64,000 nt of DNA from Pedobacter yulinensis. GTDB lineage: Bacteria > Bacteroidota > Bacteroidia > Sphingobacteriales > Sphingobacteriaceae. The notes under the pieces are model-generated. The model saw only the letters and a list, made by a program, of their open reading frames with translations, searched no databases and had not been told where the DNA came from. Both the position numbers and the translations under genes were made by a program. The DNA lies in contig NZ_KZ686269.1 in assembly GCF_003029735.1 (NCBI RefSeq), forward strand, positions 992,001-1,056,000. The letters are read 5' to 3'. Below are positions 1-8,929 of the stretch, piece by piece; the stretch's first letter is position 1; every line of letters begins with the position of its first letter.

Positions 1-404
1 TTCAATCCTTTTGCGATCAGGAGGTCGATAAAACCGATCTTCTCGCTCACGCGATAAACCAGGATCAGCTGATCGAAAGGTACGCCGCAGGCCCTGAGCC
101 AGCGCATGGTCGAAAAGTAACAATGGTAACTGCGGGCAGAGACAAAAACGACGAGATGGCCTGCGGCAGCCTGTTCGACAACAAGCTGGCGCATTCCCCT
201 GAATATTGAGAGGGTTTCATAACGACTTGCTTCGGTTCGTATATAGCCGTCGCACAGGGAGGGCCAGGTATGGGCAAGCGTGTTATCGATGTCTACCACA
301 TAAACCGTACGGCTGCCAGGCCGGGAGCGGGCGAGCACGCCGAGTCTCAGTATAAAAAATCGTCTGACCGACTCAATGATCAGCTCTTTAATCCACTTGC
401 TCAT
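1..404 (-). CDS. HAD-superfamily phosphatase (3' end cut by window edge)
   Basis: This is the last visible gene of the polysaccharide operon. The reading frame runs from an ATG at 404 to the window edge without a stop, so the C-terminus is missing. About 134 residues are visible. The HAD nucleophile motif I is clear (VDIDNTLAHT, Asp38 and Asp40), and a motif II serine follows in FVSAR near residue 89. The family hydrolyses phosphate esters in the cytoplasm. The start overlaps the end of the upstream HisC-like gene by 17 nt, which suggests translational coupling and a joint role. A likely job is removing or checking phosphate on a small polar substituent precursor. The substrate is not visible from sequence. 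Confidence 0.75.
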   Translation of the reverse strand, partial: MSKWIKELIIESVRRFFILRLGVLARSRPGSRTVYVVDIDNTLAHTWPSLCDGYIRTEASRYETLSIFRGMRQLVVEQAAAGHLVVFVSARSYHCYFSTMRWLRACGVPFDQLILVYRVSEKIGFIDLLIAKGL

Positions 405-1593
405 TCTCGAGTTCTTTGACCAGGCTGAAGTCCAGGCAGGCTGAAATGCTTTGCAGAATGTAGTCGTTTTCAATGCTGGAGCGAGAGGCAAGTCTGATAA
501 ACTGCCCCTCCAACCCTATTTTGTCGTCACAAACCCGGACGTATATACCATAAGTGATCAGCAGCTTGGCTACGAAATCAGCCGAACGAATGCCGGCCGG
601 CAATTCGATCAGGACAAAATTGGCCATGCTCGGATAGACCTTGATGCCCTCGACCTGTTTGAGCCGGCTGATAAATTGCAGGTTTTCAAGAATGTATTTG
701 ATCCTGACCTCTTCATAGCGGCGCGCAAAATCTTCCCGCGCATACAGCCTGAAAAAATATTCGGCCAGGCCGTTTGAATTCCACAGGTAACCATTGGCGA
801 GCAGTGTTTCTACCCGGTCTGGCGACATAATCCCGTACCCGGCGCGGATTCCTGCTACGCCGAAGTCTTTAGACATGCTTTTTACCACGACAAGATTCGG
901 ATAACGGCTTGCCAGGTGACTGAGCGACATCAATCCATAACTTTCGTCTTCATAGGCAAAGTGGATAAAGCTTTCATCTACGATCACCTGTTCTACAAAA
1001 GGCAATTCTTCCAGGATGCGCTGAATGGCCGACACCTTCGTATAAGCTCCGTTCGGATTGTTCGGATTGATGAGGACAATCGTGTCTGGCTGGTGCGATT
1101 TGACCATCGAGATATATTCATCCACGTCCAGTTCATAATGATCCTCTTTTTTAAGCAGGTTAAAAACAACCTCCACCCCGGGCTTTACGTACTCATAATA
1201 GCTGGAAAATGTGGGGATGTTGATGATGACCTTGCGCCTGGCAAAGTTATGAATGACCGCCTGTATGATTTCAATGGCCCCATTCCCAATAAATATGCGG
1301 CGGCGGTCTACCCGGAGAAAATCGGCCAGCGTCTCTGCAATGACCCGGTTTTGCGAAGGATAGCATTCCATCAGGTCGCGCATGCGGCCAGTCTCCAGGA
1401 TCTCACGGTTAAAATATTCTATAAAAAGTTCCGTGGCGTAGGGGTTTGACAGGAAGCAGGCATCGACTTTTATATCGACGTCTGCCAGCTTCTGCCGGAG
1501 GGTAAAAATACTCGGCGAGTGCGAACCCGCCTGTCTTTTCAGTCTTTCCAATTGGAGGACAATCTGGCGCTCAGCCGGTGTAAAATTGATCAT
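388..1593 (-). CDS. PLP-dependent class I/II aminotransferase, HisC/CobD-like
   Basis: The 401-residue protein is a fold-type I PLP enzyme of the histidinol-phosphate aminotransferase/CobD branch. Visible signatures are NPNNPNG (176-182), the PLP-ring aspartate in VDES (Asp206), and the Schiff-base lysine in SMSKDFG (Lys242), followed by the phosphate-binding arginine in GIRAGYG. No his genes are nearby. It sits between a glycosyltransferase (ATGA overlap at 1590-1593) and a HAD phosphatase (17-nt overlap). Relatives in capsule loci act as aminotransferases or decarboxylases on small phosphorylated compounds. A role in making an amino-alcohol phosphate decoration such as serinol or ethanolamine phosphate is an inference. 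A true histidine-pathway role looks unlikely from the context. Confidence 0.8.
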   Translation of the reverse strand: MINFTPAERQIVLQLERLKRQAGSHSPSIFTLRQKLADVDIKVDACFLSNPYATELFIEYFNREILETGRMRDLMECYPSQNRVIAETLADFLRVDRRRIFIGNGAIEIIQAVIHNFARRKVIINIPTFSSYYEYVKPGVEVVFNLLKKEDHYELDVDEYISMVKSHQPDTIVLINPNNPNGAYTKVSAIQRILEELPFVEQVIVDESFIHFAYEDESYGLMSLSHLASRYPNLVVVKSMSKDFGVAGIRAGYGIMSPDRVETLLANGYLWNSNGLAEYFFRLYAREDFARRYEEVRIKYILENLQFISRLKQVEGIKVYPSMANFVLIELPAGIRSADFVAKLLITYGIYVRVCDDKIGLEGQFIRLASRSSIENDYILQSISACLDFSLVKELENEQVD

Positions 1594-2741
1594 ATGCTGT
1601 TTTCTGGTTGGATTGTTTGTTGCACCTGGCCCGGTTCTGGCGAAGCAAGTGTTTGATAAAGCGCCTTGTGTTTTTGGGCGGCAATAGAAATGTGGTATTT
1701 GGTGGCAAATGTTGCCCTGGCACGAGCGCTCAGTTGTTCAGTATCTTTCGAATAGACAGCAGTCTTGAGCGCCTGATAATACGCGTGCTCGTCCAGGCCG
1801 TCGCTGAGAAATCCGTTAAAGCCATGGTCAATGACATCGCCCATGCCGCCGGCGGGGGTGCAAACGGGAATGCATCCGGCAGACATGGCCTCGAGGAGGG
1901 AAATAGGCATGCCCTCAAAAAGACTGGGCAGGCAGAAGATGTCGGCAACAGCCAGGTAGTCGGCTACATCAGAGCGGCCGCCGAGAAACTCGATGTGCAC
2001 ATCACCCGCGGCCAGGGTTTTTAACTTATTTGCCAGCGCCAGGTCGTGCACCTCCCCGATCATCAGCAGCCGGCAACATGTTGTTTCTTCCTGATTGAAT
2101 CTCCTGACTACCCGGATCAGCATCTCCTGGTTCTTCTCGGGCGATACGCGGGCCACGTGCAGCAGAACCTTTGTTCCGGACGCCCGTCGGTATTTTTCAC
2201 TCACCGCCTGACCAGCCGTTGCGGGCTTACAGCCGTTCTCGATCAGCCAATCGTTTGCAAGCCCATAATAGGATCGAAAGGAAATGCGTCCGTCCAATGA
2301 AATGGTAATGGGTTTGACACTTCCCCATCGGTAAAAAAGCGATCTCAATGTTTTGACCGGCATTGAAGGACATTCTTCAGGGGCTATATTGTGAACCGTA
2401 TGCACGCATGAACTGCGCCGGTTCAGCAGCACATAGGGGTACAGGTATTCGAATGCGTTCAGGTGAGAATGCACCACATCGGGTTGCTCGCGCCTGAGCC
2501 AGGCGGTAAGTGACCAGAGTGCCTGCCAGCTAAATCCCGCACCCTTGTTAAAGGTGACATAGCGTACCGCCTGGCCGATTTCTGAGACAAATGACTTGCC
2601 CGCTTCATTCGACTTCAGCGAAATGATCACAACTTCGAGCGAAGCCGAACGACTGAGTTCATTGCACAGGTCGACCACCAGCCGTTCCGCACCTCCCCGG
2701 CTTAACGAGCCGATTACATGGACAATTTTTGTTTTACGCAT
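1590..2741 (-). CDS. Glycosyltransferase family 4 (GT-B)
   Basis: The 383-residue protein has a GT-B layout. The N-terminus carries the GT4 motif GSLSRGGAERLVVDL, and the C-terminal half carries the nucleotide-sugar-binding stretch with an EX7E-type motif (FEGMPISLLEAM). It should transfer a sugar from an NDP-sugar to the lipid-linked repeat unit at the inner face of the membrane. The frame is open for 44 codons further upstream, but ATG 2741 starts exactly at the family's beta-strand 1 (MRKTKIVHVIG) and overlaps the wzy stop by only 8 nt, so it is preferred. Donor and acceptor cannot be deduced. Confidence 0.88.
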   Translation of the reverse strand: MRKTKIVHVIGSLSRGGAERLVVDLCNELSRSASLEVVIISLKSNEAGKSFVSEIGQAVRYVTFNKGAGFSWQALWSLTAWLRREQPDVVHSHLNAFEYLYPYVLLNRRSSCVHTVHNIAPEECPSMPVKTLRSLFYRWGSVKPITISLDGRISFRSYYGLANDWLIENGCKPATAGQAVSEKYRRASGTKVLLHVARVSPEKNQEMLIRVVRRFNQEETTCCRLLMIGEVHDLALANKLKTLAAGDVHIEFLGGRSDVADYLAVADIFCLPSLFEGMPISLLEAMSAGCIPVCTPAGGMGDVIDHGFNGFLSDGLDEHAYYQALKTAVYSKDTEQLSARARATFATKYHISIAAQKHKALYQTLASPEPGQVQQTIQPENSI

Positions 2742-3963
2742 GGGCGAAACTTGTTGCAGGTGTGCGATAGGCGGCTGTCTGTTGCCTGGCGCTCCAGGTA
2801 TGCAGAAGTGCGAAATACAGGAAGAGCGTTGGCCCGTCGCTGCTGATGAGCCAGGGATTATGCGATAAGGCATTGATCGATGTAGCTAAAAACGAGAAGC
2901 CCAGGCAAACCAGCAGGCGGTTTTCCGGCTCACGGACCGCGCTGATAACCCGGAGCATTATCTGTACAGGCCGCCGGTAAATCATGGCCAGTAGACCCAG
3001 GCCAAGGAAGGGCCCGAGATAAGTAAAAAACATCAGGTAGGCGTTGTGAGAAGTAATTCCCGCCGAAAAGACCTGGTTGCGATAAATAACGTCTGCCCAG
3101 TTTTTGCCATAAAAGACCAGTCCATAAGGGTAATCGAGATAAATTCGCAAGTTCTCTCCCGACAATGAAGAACGGTTGCTGGCCGCGTCGTTGTGTTCAT
3201 TTTTAGTAATGATGTTCTCGATACCATCCAGCTGAAACTGGAGATAAAAATGATAAAGAAGGAAACAGGCAAGCACCAGCGCGCCGATGGCGAAAACTCC
3301 CTTGTAGCGGTAATAGGCAACCAGGAAAATTACAGTAGCGATACTGAAAGCGATAAAGGCCGATCGCTGCATACCGAGCAGCAACAGGGCAATACAGATG
3401 GCAAAGGCGAGCAACTGCAGGTACACAGGCTGCCGGTAAACGACAGAAGCTACAAATAACATGGTGCAAAAAGCCGCAACCTGGTAACCAAATACAAACT
3501 GGCTGGTCGACAAACCGGAAGGGCTCTGCATGACCTCTTCTCCAAGTACCTGTTCCCGAACGCTGTCGACAGAAGCGCCATACAAGTGATTGAGAACCAT
3601 AACAGCGCCCGATATGCCGAGCAGCAAAAAGAAAACGACTATACTTCGGTGCAGACGCGGCTGCTCGCCGCCAACGAAAAAATAAAAGTAGGCGGCACAC
3701 AACACCATACACAGGCTGTTCGCAATAAAGGCTGTGAGGTCAGCGAGTCCCACTGCATAAAAAAGAAAGGCACCGAGTGCCAGCAGCATGACTTCGTTGA
3801 TATAGCTGCCATCAGCCCGTTCCCGGCATTTGAACAGGAAAACAAGCGGGAGGCAAAACAGCAAGGGCGCTGGTAGCCTGAACAGGTCTGTCATAAACAC
3901 ACCGAGTGAGATGGCGTACAGGTACAGGCACATGAAAAGGCCGGTCATTATTTTTGTTGTCAT
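2734..3963 (-). CDS. Wzy-like O-antigen/exopolysaccharide polymerase
   Basis: This is a 409-residue integral membrane protein with roughly ten to twelve hydrophobic segments and a large polar loop in the second half, around DGIENIITKNEHND. That topology is typical of the Wzy/O-antigen ligase superfamily. The sequence is otherwise low in conserved motifs, as is normal for Wzy. Its place between glycosyltransferases, in a locus that also has Wzx, Wza and Wzc, supports block-wise polymerisation of lipid-linked repeats at the periplasmic face. It overlaps the upstream gene by 4 nt (ATGA) and the downstream gene by 8 nt. A WaaL-type ligase is the main alternative. Confidence 0.78.
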   Translation of the reverse strand: MTTKIMTGLFMCLYLYAISLGVFMTDLFRLPAPLLFCLPLVFLFKCRERADGSYINEVMLLALGAFLFYAVGLADLTAFIANSLCMVLCAAYFYFFVGGEQPRLHRSIVVFFLLLGISGAVMVLNHLYGASVDSVREQVLGEEVMQSPSGLSTSQFVFGYQVAAFCTMLFVASVVYRQPVYLQLLAFAICIALLLLGMQRSAFIAFSIATVIFLVAYYRYKGVFAIGALVLACFLLYHFYLQFQLDGIENIITKNEHNDAASNRSSLSGENLRIYLDYPYGLVFYGKNWADVIYRNQVFSAGITSHNAYLMFFTYLGPFLGLGLLAMIYRRPVQIMLRVISAVREPENRLLVCLGFSFLATSINALSHNPWLISSDGPTLFLYFALLHTWSARQQTAAYRTPATSFAHA

Positions 3964-5039
3964 TGTTCAATACTTTGAAGCAGCTGGCACACAAAGGCGT
4001 GCCCGTCGTTGCTCTGTTTATGATAGTGTTCCTGCGCGTGCTCGGCAATGTGCCTGTATTCGGTATAGTTGTCCAGAACCTGGTGTACGAGGTTGCTCAG
4101 ACCGGTCAGGTCCCATGGAACCGGCAGGTAGGTCTGTTCCGGAAGAAACAGGTTGGGAAATGTTTCCAGGTGCGTCATGTCAGGTTTGATCAGCAGGCTT
4201 CCCGCAAGGAAGGTCTCGAAGTCCCGATAGCAGATCTCACCCCACCCGTAAGGGCTGATGCTCACCTTCGAGTTTCTGAGTTCCCGCAGGTAGGCCGCCT
4301 TGCCGATATTTTTTCCCGTTACGACCTTTCGTCCGAGGGTACCAAGTAACTGCAACAGTTGATTGCGCTGCGCAGATACGTTATTTACGGCGGCATCGGC
4401 ATGAAGCGTTCCCCGAAAAGCAAGATCATATGGACGTTTCTTCAGTACCGGGACCACCCGGTCAGGGTAAATTCTCCTGCTAAGTACATTGCTTAACCGG
4501 CTTGTTTTACAGGCATAATAACGGTAATCATTCAACCCGAGGTTCCAGGCCAGCCTGAGCTTTGACAGCTCGGCAGGTTGGCAGGGCTGAAAGGGTGTGG
4601 CTGGCTGTGCTGTACCGGGATTATTCAGCCAGATCCTTAATTCTGCCGCCGGCGACCGGTTGGTATAATAGCTGCGATCCTTCAGCAGTTGTTTTTTCAA
4701 TATTGCGTCAACGAGCGGCATCAGCGCCAGATCTGCAGACCCACTCGAATCTGCGGCATCAAACCAAATGAGCCGCCCTACTCTTCCTTTCATGACAGAT
4801 AGGTAACGGAGCAGCGCTGCTTCGTTTCCCGGAGTACGCGTAGGCAGGTGCTGCCAAGCCTTGAAATACCTGGAATGGATGAGCAAATAATCAGACCCGT
4901 CCAGCCTGCTGTCCAGGTGGTTGCTGCAGAACTCGATCAGGATGCCGTATGCTTTCAGCAGCGGCTTCCAGCGATGCAGCGGATGGCTGTCTCCATAAAA
5001 ACGCTGTTCGGGCCAGTCAATGATTCGCAGTGTTTTCAT
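3960..5039 (-). CDS. Glycosyltransferase-like protein with GT1-type C-terminal domain
   Basis: The 359-residue protein is not a classical GT4. The last third holds a stretch (SKVSISPYGWGEICYRDFE, then a hydrophobic LAGSLLIKPD) that resembles the C-terminal donor-binding half of GT1-like/CgeB-type transferases, where a conserved glutamate contacts the nucleotide sugar. The N-terminal 180 residues are diverged and carry no motif I recognise. Its start overlaps the phosphoglycosyl transferase stop by 4 nt and its stop overlaps the wzy start by 4 nt, so it is part of the assembly operon. The family call is moderate and the sugar specificity is unknown. Confidence 0.65.
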   Translation of the reverse strand: MKTLRIIDWPEQRFYGDSHPLHRWKPLLKAYGILIEFCSNHLDSRLDGSDYLLIHSRYFKAWQHLPTRTPGNEAALLRYLSVMKGRVGRLIWFDAADSSGSADLALMPLVDAILKKQLLKDRSYYTNRSPAAELRIWLNNPGTAQPATPFQPCQPAELSKLRLAWNLGLNDYRYYACKTSRLSNVLSRRIYPDRVVPVLKKRPYDLAFRGTLHADAAVNNVSAQRNQLLQLLGTLGRKVVTGKNIGKAAYLRELRNSKVSISPYGWGEICYRDFETFLAGSLLIKPDMTHLETFPNLFLPEQTYLPVPWDLTGLSNLVHQVLDNYTEYRHIAEHAQEHYHKQSNDGHAFVCQLLQSIEQ

Positions 5040-5674
5040 GCTTGTTCGGAGGCGTGCGCCAGCGGATGTTGTTGCCGCGGTATGGCCAGCATTCGTTTGC
5101 CGGTCAGGAAGATGATTCGAAGATCGGTTGTTAAGTTGTGCCGCCTGATATATTGCAGGTTGAATGAAAGCTTAACCGGAAGAATTTGCTGCACATAATA
5201 TTCTTCGGGGTCGGCAGCCTCCTCGAGCAACCTGTTCTCATCAAAAAAACAAATTGATGCCCAATCGGTCATACCGGGCCGCACAGTAAGTACGTTCAAC
5301 TGCTCGGTGTTGTAGAGCGCAACATACTTGGAGACCTCCGGACGCGGCCCGACGATACTCATATCACCCTTCAGCACGTTCAGCAGTTGCGGAAATTCGT
5401 CGATTTTATACTTGCGCAGGTAATAACCGAGCGACGTAATGCGGCTGTCCCGCATACCGATTGTCAACAGGCTTCCGCCGGCATTTCTGCAATGCATGGT
5501 GCGGAATTTTAATAACCTGAAACACCTGCCCAGCCTGCCTACACGCTCCTGCGCGTAAAACGATGGGCCCGGCGAGTTCAGCTGAACCAGGACTGCCAAC
5601 AGCAACAGAACCGGGAGGAGCAGCAGGAGCGCGATGAGCGACAGCGCAATATCAAATATTCTTTTATTATTCAT
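5036..5674 (-). CDS. Undecaprenyl-phosphate sugar phosphotransferase (monotopic PglC-like PGT)
   Basis: The 212-residue protein has one N-terminal hydrophobic re-entrant helix (about residues 8-32) followed by the bacterial sugar transferase domain with the conserved run FYAQERVGR, the KFRTM motif and VGPRPE. This is the minimal monotopic catalytic form. It lacks the extra N-terminal membrane domain of WbaP/WcaJ. It transfers a sugar 1-phosphate from a UDP-sugar to undecaprenyl phosphate and so starts repeat-unit synthesis. The aminotransferase gene immediately upstream (2-nt gap) suggests that the initiating sugar may be an amino-dideoxy sugar, as in Campylobacter Pgl, though no dehydratase or acetyltransferase gene is in view. 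Confidence 0.92.
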   Translation of the reverse strand: MNNKRIFDIALSLIALLLLLPVLLLLAVLVQLNSPGPSFYAQERVGRLGRCFRLLKFRTMHCRNAGGSLLTIGMRDSRITSLGYYLRKYKIDEFPQLLNVLKGDMSIVGPRPEVSKYVALYNTEQLNVLTVRPGMTDWASICFFDENRLLEEAADPEEYYVQQILPVKLSFNLQYIRRHNLTTDLRIIFLTGKRMLAIPRQQHPLAHASEQA

Positions 5675-5676
5675 TG

Positions 5677-6918
5677 TCAGTCAGTTAAAGCGGGTACTTC
5701 CACTGAACCGATCTTTGCGTTCACGGCATCCAGCACGCAGTCGATCACAAAATCCGTTTCCTCATCACGCAATTGGGGATAAATGGGCAGCGAAATTTCC
5801 CAAGCAAACTGGCGACGGCTTTCGGGATAATCGGCGATCTGGTAACCGAGCGATTCGAAATAGGTAAGCATCGGCATCGGGATGAAATGCACGTTGGCCT
5901 GTATGCCTGAAAGTGCCAGTTCGGCGATCAGTTCATCGCGGACCTCTTCAGAAATGCCCCTGATGCGCAATGCGAACAGGTGGCAGGAGGACTCACGGAT
6001 CCCGTCGGCATAAACAGGCGGTATGAACCAGTCTTGCGCCATGAACGCACTCAGGTATTTGTGATATATTTTTTTGCGCATGGGCAAAAGGACAGCGGTA
6101 TATTGCCTCAGCTGCGCAAGACCAATTGCGGCACAGATATCCGGCATGTTCATTTTGAAGCCTTTGAACAGGATATCGTAGCGCCAGCTGCCGCCCTGAG
6201 ATTTGGTAAACGCGTCTTTACTTTGCCCGTTTAAGGAGAGCATTTTCAGGTAGCGGCTTTCGGTAGCCACATCAAACCCCGCCGGGAGGTTCAGACAAAT
6301 GCACCCACCCTCGCCTGTGGTCACATTTTTGACAGCATGGAACGAAAAAATTGTCATGTCACTCATCAGTGCGGCAGGTCGGCCCTGGTAGCTGGCGCCA
6401 ATGGAATGCGCTGCGTCGCTGATGAGCAGAATCCGGCCAAGATCGGCCTGCTTGACGCTTGCCGGTACAAAAAGATCGCGTACGTCTTTCGCATGAATCA
6501 GCTCGTTGAGCCGGTTGTAGTGACAGGGCAAGCCCGCTATGTCTACAGCGATGATGGCCTTGGTTCGGGGGGTTATCCGGGCGAGAACGGCTTCGGGATT
6601 TATGGTCAGGTCGTCCAGTATGTCGACCATTACCGGAGTGGCGCCGCAATGCAGTACGCACAGGGCTGTTGCGCAGTATGAGTAAGCGGGAACGATCACC
6701 TCATCGCCCGGGCCTACGCCGAACCAGTTTAGGGCCATGATGGCACCTGAGGTCCAGGAATTGACACAAATGGCTGCCGGCGATCCGGTAATGGCCATCA
6801 GCTCGTCTTCGAGGGCTTTGACTTTAGGCCCCGAGGTGATCCAGTTCGTGTGCAGGGTGTCAAGCACTTCATCGATCACCTGCTGATCAATGAATGGTGG
6901 GGAAAATGAGATGTTCAT
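5677..6918 (-). CDS. DegT/DnrJ/EryC1/StrS sugar aminotransferase (copy 1)
   Basis: The 413-residue PLP enzyme of the sugar aminotransferase family has the PLP aspartate in SDAAHS (Asp168) and the Schiff-base lysine in FSFHAVKNVTTGEGG (Lys197). Relatives aminate a 4-keto-6-deoxy nucleotide sugar using glutamate. It lies 2 nt upstream of the PglC-like transferase and 10 nt downstream of a GT4 gene. No nucleotide-sugar dehydratase is in this window, so the substrate must come from elsewhere in the genome. It differs clearly from the second DegT protein at 8930-10075, so two different amino sugars or positions are likely. The exact product is not predictable. Confidence 0.9.
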   Translation of the reverse strand: MNISFSPPFIDQQVIDEVLDTLHTNWITSGPKVKALEDELMAITGSPAAICVNSWTSGAIMALNWFGVGPGDEVIVPAYSYCATALCVLHCGATPVMVDILDDLTINPEAVLARITPRTKAIIAVDIAGLPCHYNRLNELIHAKDVRDLFVPASVKQADLGRILLISDAAHSIGASYQGRPAALMSDMTIFSFHAVKNVTTGEGGCICLNLPAGFDVATESRYLKMLSLNGQSKDAFTKSQGGSWRYDILFKGFKMNMPDICAAIGLAQLRQYTAVLLPMRKKIYHKYLSAFMAQDWFIPPVYADGIRESSCHLFALRIRGISEEVRDELIAELALSGIQANVHFIPMPMLTYFESLGYQIADYPESRRQFAWEISLPIYPQLRDEETDFVIDCVLDAVNAKIGSVEVPALTD

Positions 6919-6928
6919 GTTATGCGTA

Positions 6929-8068
6929 TTAAAGTTTGGTTTCTGTACAGGGTAGCGGCCCGGCTGCGGTTGAGTGGTTCACAAGTGCAAGCCAGCGGCC
7001 TGAAATCTGTTCGATAGAGTTGGTTTCCCTGATCCTGGCTGCGGCATGCCCGAGTTTATTGCGAAGCCTATGATCGCGAAGCAACCTGCGTATGGCACTG
7101 GCCATGGCCGGCGGATTGCTGTTTTCCACAAGCAAACCATTCTCAGCATGCCTGATAATTTCTGATGGACCGAATTCGCAGTTCGTGGCTATAACGGCAC
7201 AGCCACAGCTCATGGCCTCGATCAATACATTCGGGTACCCTTCGTTCCTGGATGAAAGGATGAACAATTCTGCCTGGAGGTAATAGCCCTGCAGTTGCTT
7301 TATCGCTCCGAGCAATATCACCCTGCCTGTTAGGCCGAGTTCTGAAATTTGGTGCCGTAGTGCCTGCTCTTCTTCGCCCTGACCGGCAATAAGCAGGTCA
7401 GGTGCCGACGGCCCGAGTTTGCTGTACGCCGTGACGAGTTGATCGAAGCCTTTCTGGTAGGTGAGCCGGCCTACTGCCAGCATGAACGGCTTTTCATATA
7501 CCCGCGCAGGCGCATAATCGATCCGGCTTTCAACAGGGTTATGAATAACGATATCATTTGACAGGCCTGCAAATACCTTTTTCCTTTTGAGTCCTTCGCC
7601 AATCCCCGCTGAAGGCAATACAAGCGCTGCTGCCCTCCGGTATAGCGCCGCGCAAAGGCGCAGGCTAAAAAAACCGAGCTGGTGCACGCCGTATTGCGGA
7701 GCATTCCGTTCTGAAACGATGTACGGGATTTTCCGCAGCCCCGCGGTAAGCCCCGCCCAGATGTTGGCACTCGTCATAAAGGCGATCAGACAACCGGGTT
7801 TTTCCCGTTTTAATACCGCCATGAGCCGGTAGAAAGTCTGCCAGGCGTATTGAATGCGGGCAACGAAATTTCCCGCTGTTCTTTCCCTGATCAGTATATG
7901 CACAGCAACGCCGGTATGCAGCGGGTAAGCCTGCTGCGAGCTGTTCAGGCAAATGATCAATACCCGGCGCCCCTGCGTTGCCAGGCTGCTGCTTAGCCGA
8001 GTCACCACCCGTTCGGCCCCGCCGCCACCCAACGTATTGATGAGGAACGCAATAGGCTGGCCGCTCAT
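6929..8068 (-). CDS. Glycosyltransferase family 4 (GT-B)
   Basis: The 379-residue protein begins with the GT4 hallmark LINTLGGGGAERVVTRL and has the C-terminal Rossmann half with AVGRLTYQKGFDQL and the EX7E motif (RNEGYPNVLIEAMSCG). It should add one sugar to the growing lipid-linked oligosaccharide on the cytoplasmic side. Its ATG and the upstream GT2 stop share one base (8068), a strong sign of coupling. It is distantly similar to the other GT4 in this operon (1590-2741), mainly in the first motif. Donor sugar unknown. Confidence 0.92.
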   Translation of the reverse strand: MSGQPIAFLINTLGGGGAERVVTRLSSSLATQGRRVLIICLNSSQQAYPLHTGVAVHILIRERTAGNFVARIQYAWQTFYRLMAVLKREKPGCLIAFMTSANIWAGLTAGLRKIPYIVSERNAPQYGVHQLGFFSLRLCAALYRRAAALVLPSAGIGEGLKRKKVFAGLSNDIVIHNPVESRIDYAPARVYEKPFMLAVGRLTYQKGFDQLVTAYSKLGPSAPDLLIAGQGEEEQALRHQISELGLTGRVILLGAIKQLQGYYLQAELFILSSRNEGYPNVLIEAMSCGCAVIATNCEFGPSEIIRHAENGLLVENSNPPAMASAIRRLLRDHRLRNKLGHAAARIRETNSIEQISGRWLALVNHSTAAGPLPCTETKL

Positions 8069-8928
8069 CAGGCAAGTTTTGAAAGTGTGGTCAGTGCGCG
8101 GCGGAACTTGAAATAGCGCAGGTCAAAAAGGAAATAACGCCGGATGTAGAAACCCAGCAGGCGGTACTTCATACCAGTGGAATAGCTGAAATGGCTGATC
8201 ATGATGTTGAAGTCGCTTACCATGCGGTGCTTCCTGAGTTTTGAATCAATCATGCTCCACACCCCGCCTGCATGCCAGCGGTAGGCCGCCATGACCTCGG
8301 GCAGCACATGAATTTTCAGCCCTGTTCGGCTGGTGGCGTACAATTTAAATAACGTATCAGAACCGAAGCCCTGGTAATACCATTGCTGGGTAGAAAGGTC
8401 CCTGATTTCGGGAACGTTCCGTACCACCACCGATGACATCCGGGTTTCTTCACGCTCGCCCATGAGCACCTGCTGGTAGGAAAATTGCAAGGCCCGTGGT
8501 TCGGGGTGCTCATAGACCAGTTTTCCCTGGTCGTCGATTACCCGGCTGTAACAGCAGCAGATCACAGCTTCGGGATGAGTTTCAAGGTGCATGATCTGCT
8601 TTTGCAGTTTCAGTGGGTCCGTCCAGAAGTCGTCGCCGTCGCACATGGCGATGTAGCGCCCTTTTGCCTCTTCAATAAGGAGCAGGTGGTTGCGCACGGC
8701 ACCGAGGTTCTGCTCGCGTGGTACAAGCCTGATCCGGTCCGGATACCGCGCTGCATACGAAGCCGCAATTTGTCCGGTTGCATCGGTAGAGCGGTCGTCG
8801 CCAATGAGAATTTCGTAATGAAAGCTGGTCTCCTGCATCAGAAATCCCTCCAGTGCCTGTGCAATAAAGGCCTCGTGGTTATAAGTAATGCAACAAATGC
8901 TGACAAGTGGCTTGGTCTGATCTTGCAT
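8068..8928 (-). CDS. Glycosyltransferase family 2 (GT-A)
   Basis: The 286-residue protein has the GT2 nucleotide-binding opening PLVSICCITYNHEAFI, the DDRSTDAT motif, and the metal-binding DXD equivalent in CDGDDFW near residue 100. It is an inverting transferase that adds a sugar to the repeat unit. The frame is open to 8967, but ATG 8928 is preferred because it begins the family fold a few residues later and lies just after the upstream stop (8930-8932). The start at 8967 would overlap the aminotransferase gene by 38 nt. The C-terminal region is basic and aromatic, possibly for membrane association. Confidence 0.9.
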   Translation of the reverse strand: MQDQTKPLVSICCITYNHEAFIAQALEGFLMQETSFHYEILIGDDRSTDATGQIAASYAARYPDRIRLVPREQNLGAVRNHLLLIEEAKGRYIAMCDGDDFWTDPLKLQKQIMHLETHPEAVICCCYSRVIDDQGKLVYEHPEPRALQFSYQQVLMGEREETRMSSVVVRNVPEIRDLSTQQWYYQGFGSDTLFKLYATSRTGLKIHVLPEVMAAYRWHAGGVWSMIDSKLRKHRMVSDFNIMISHFSYSTGMKYRLLGFYIRRYFLFDLRYFKFRRALTTLSKLA

Positions 8929-8929
8929 G

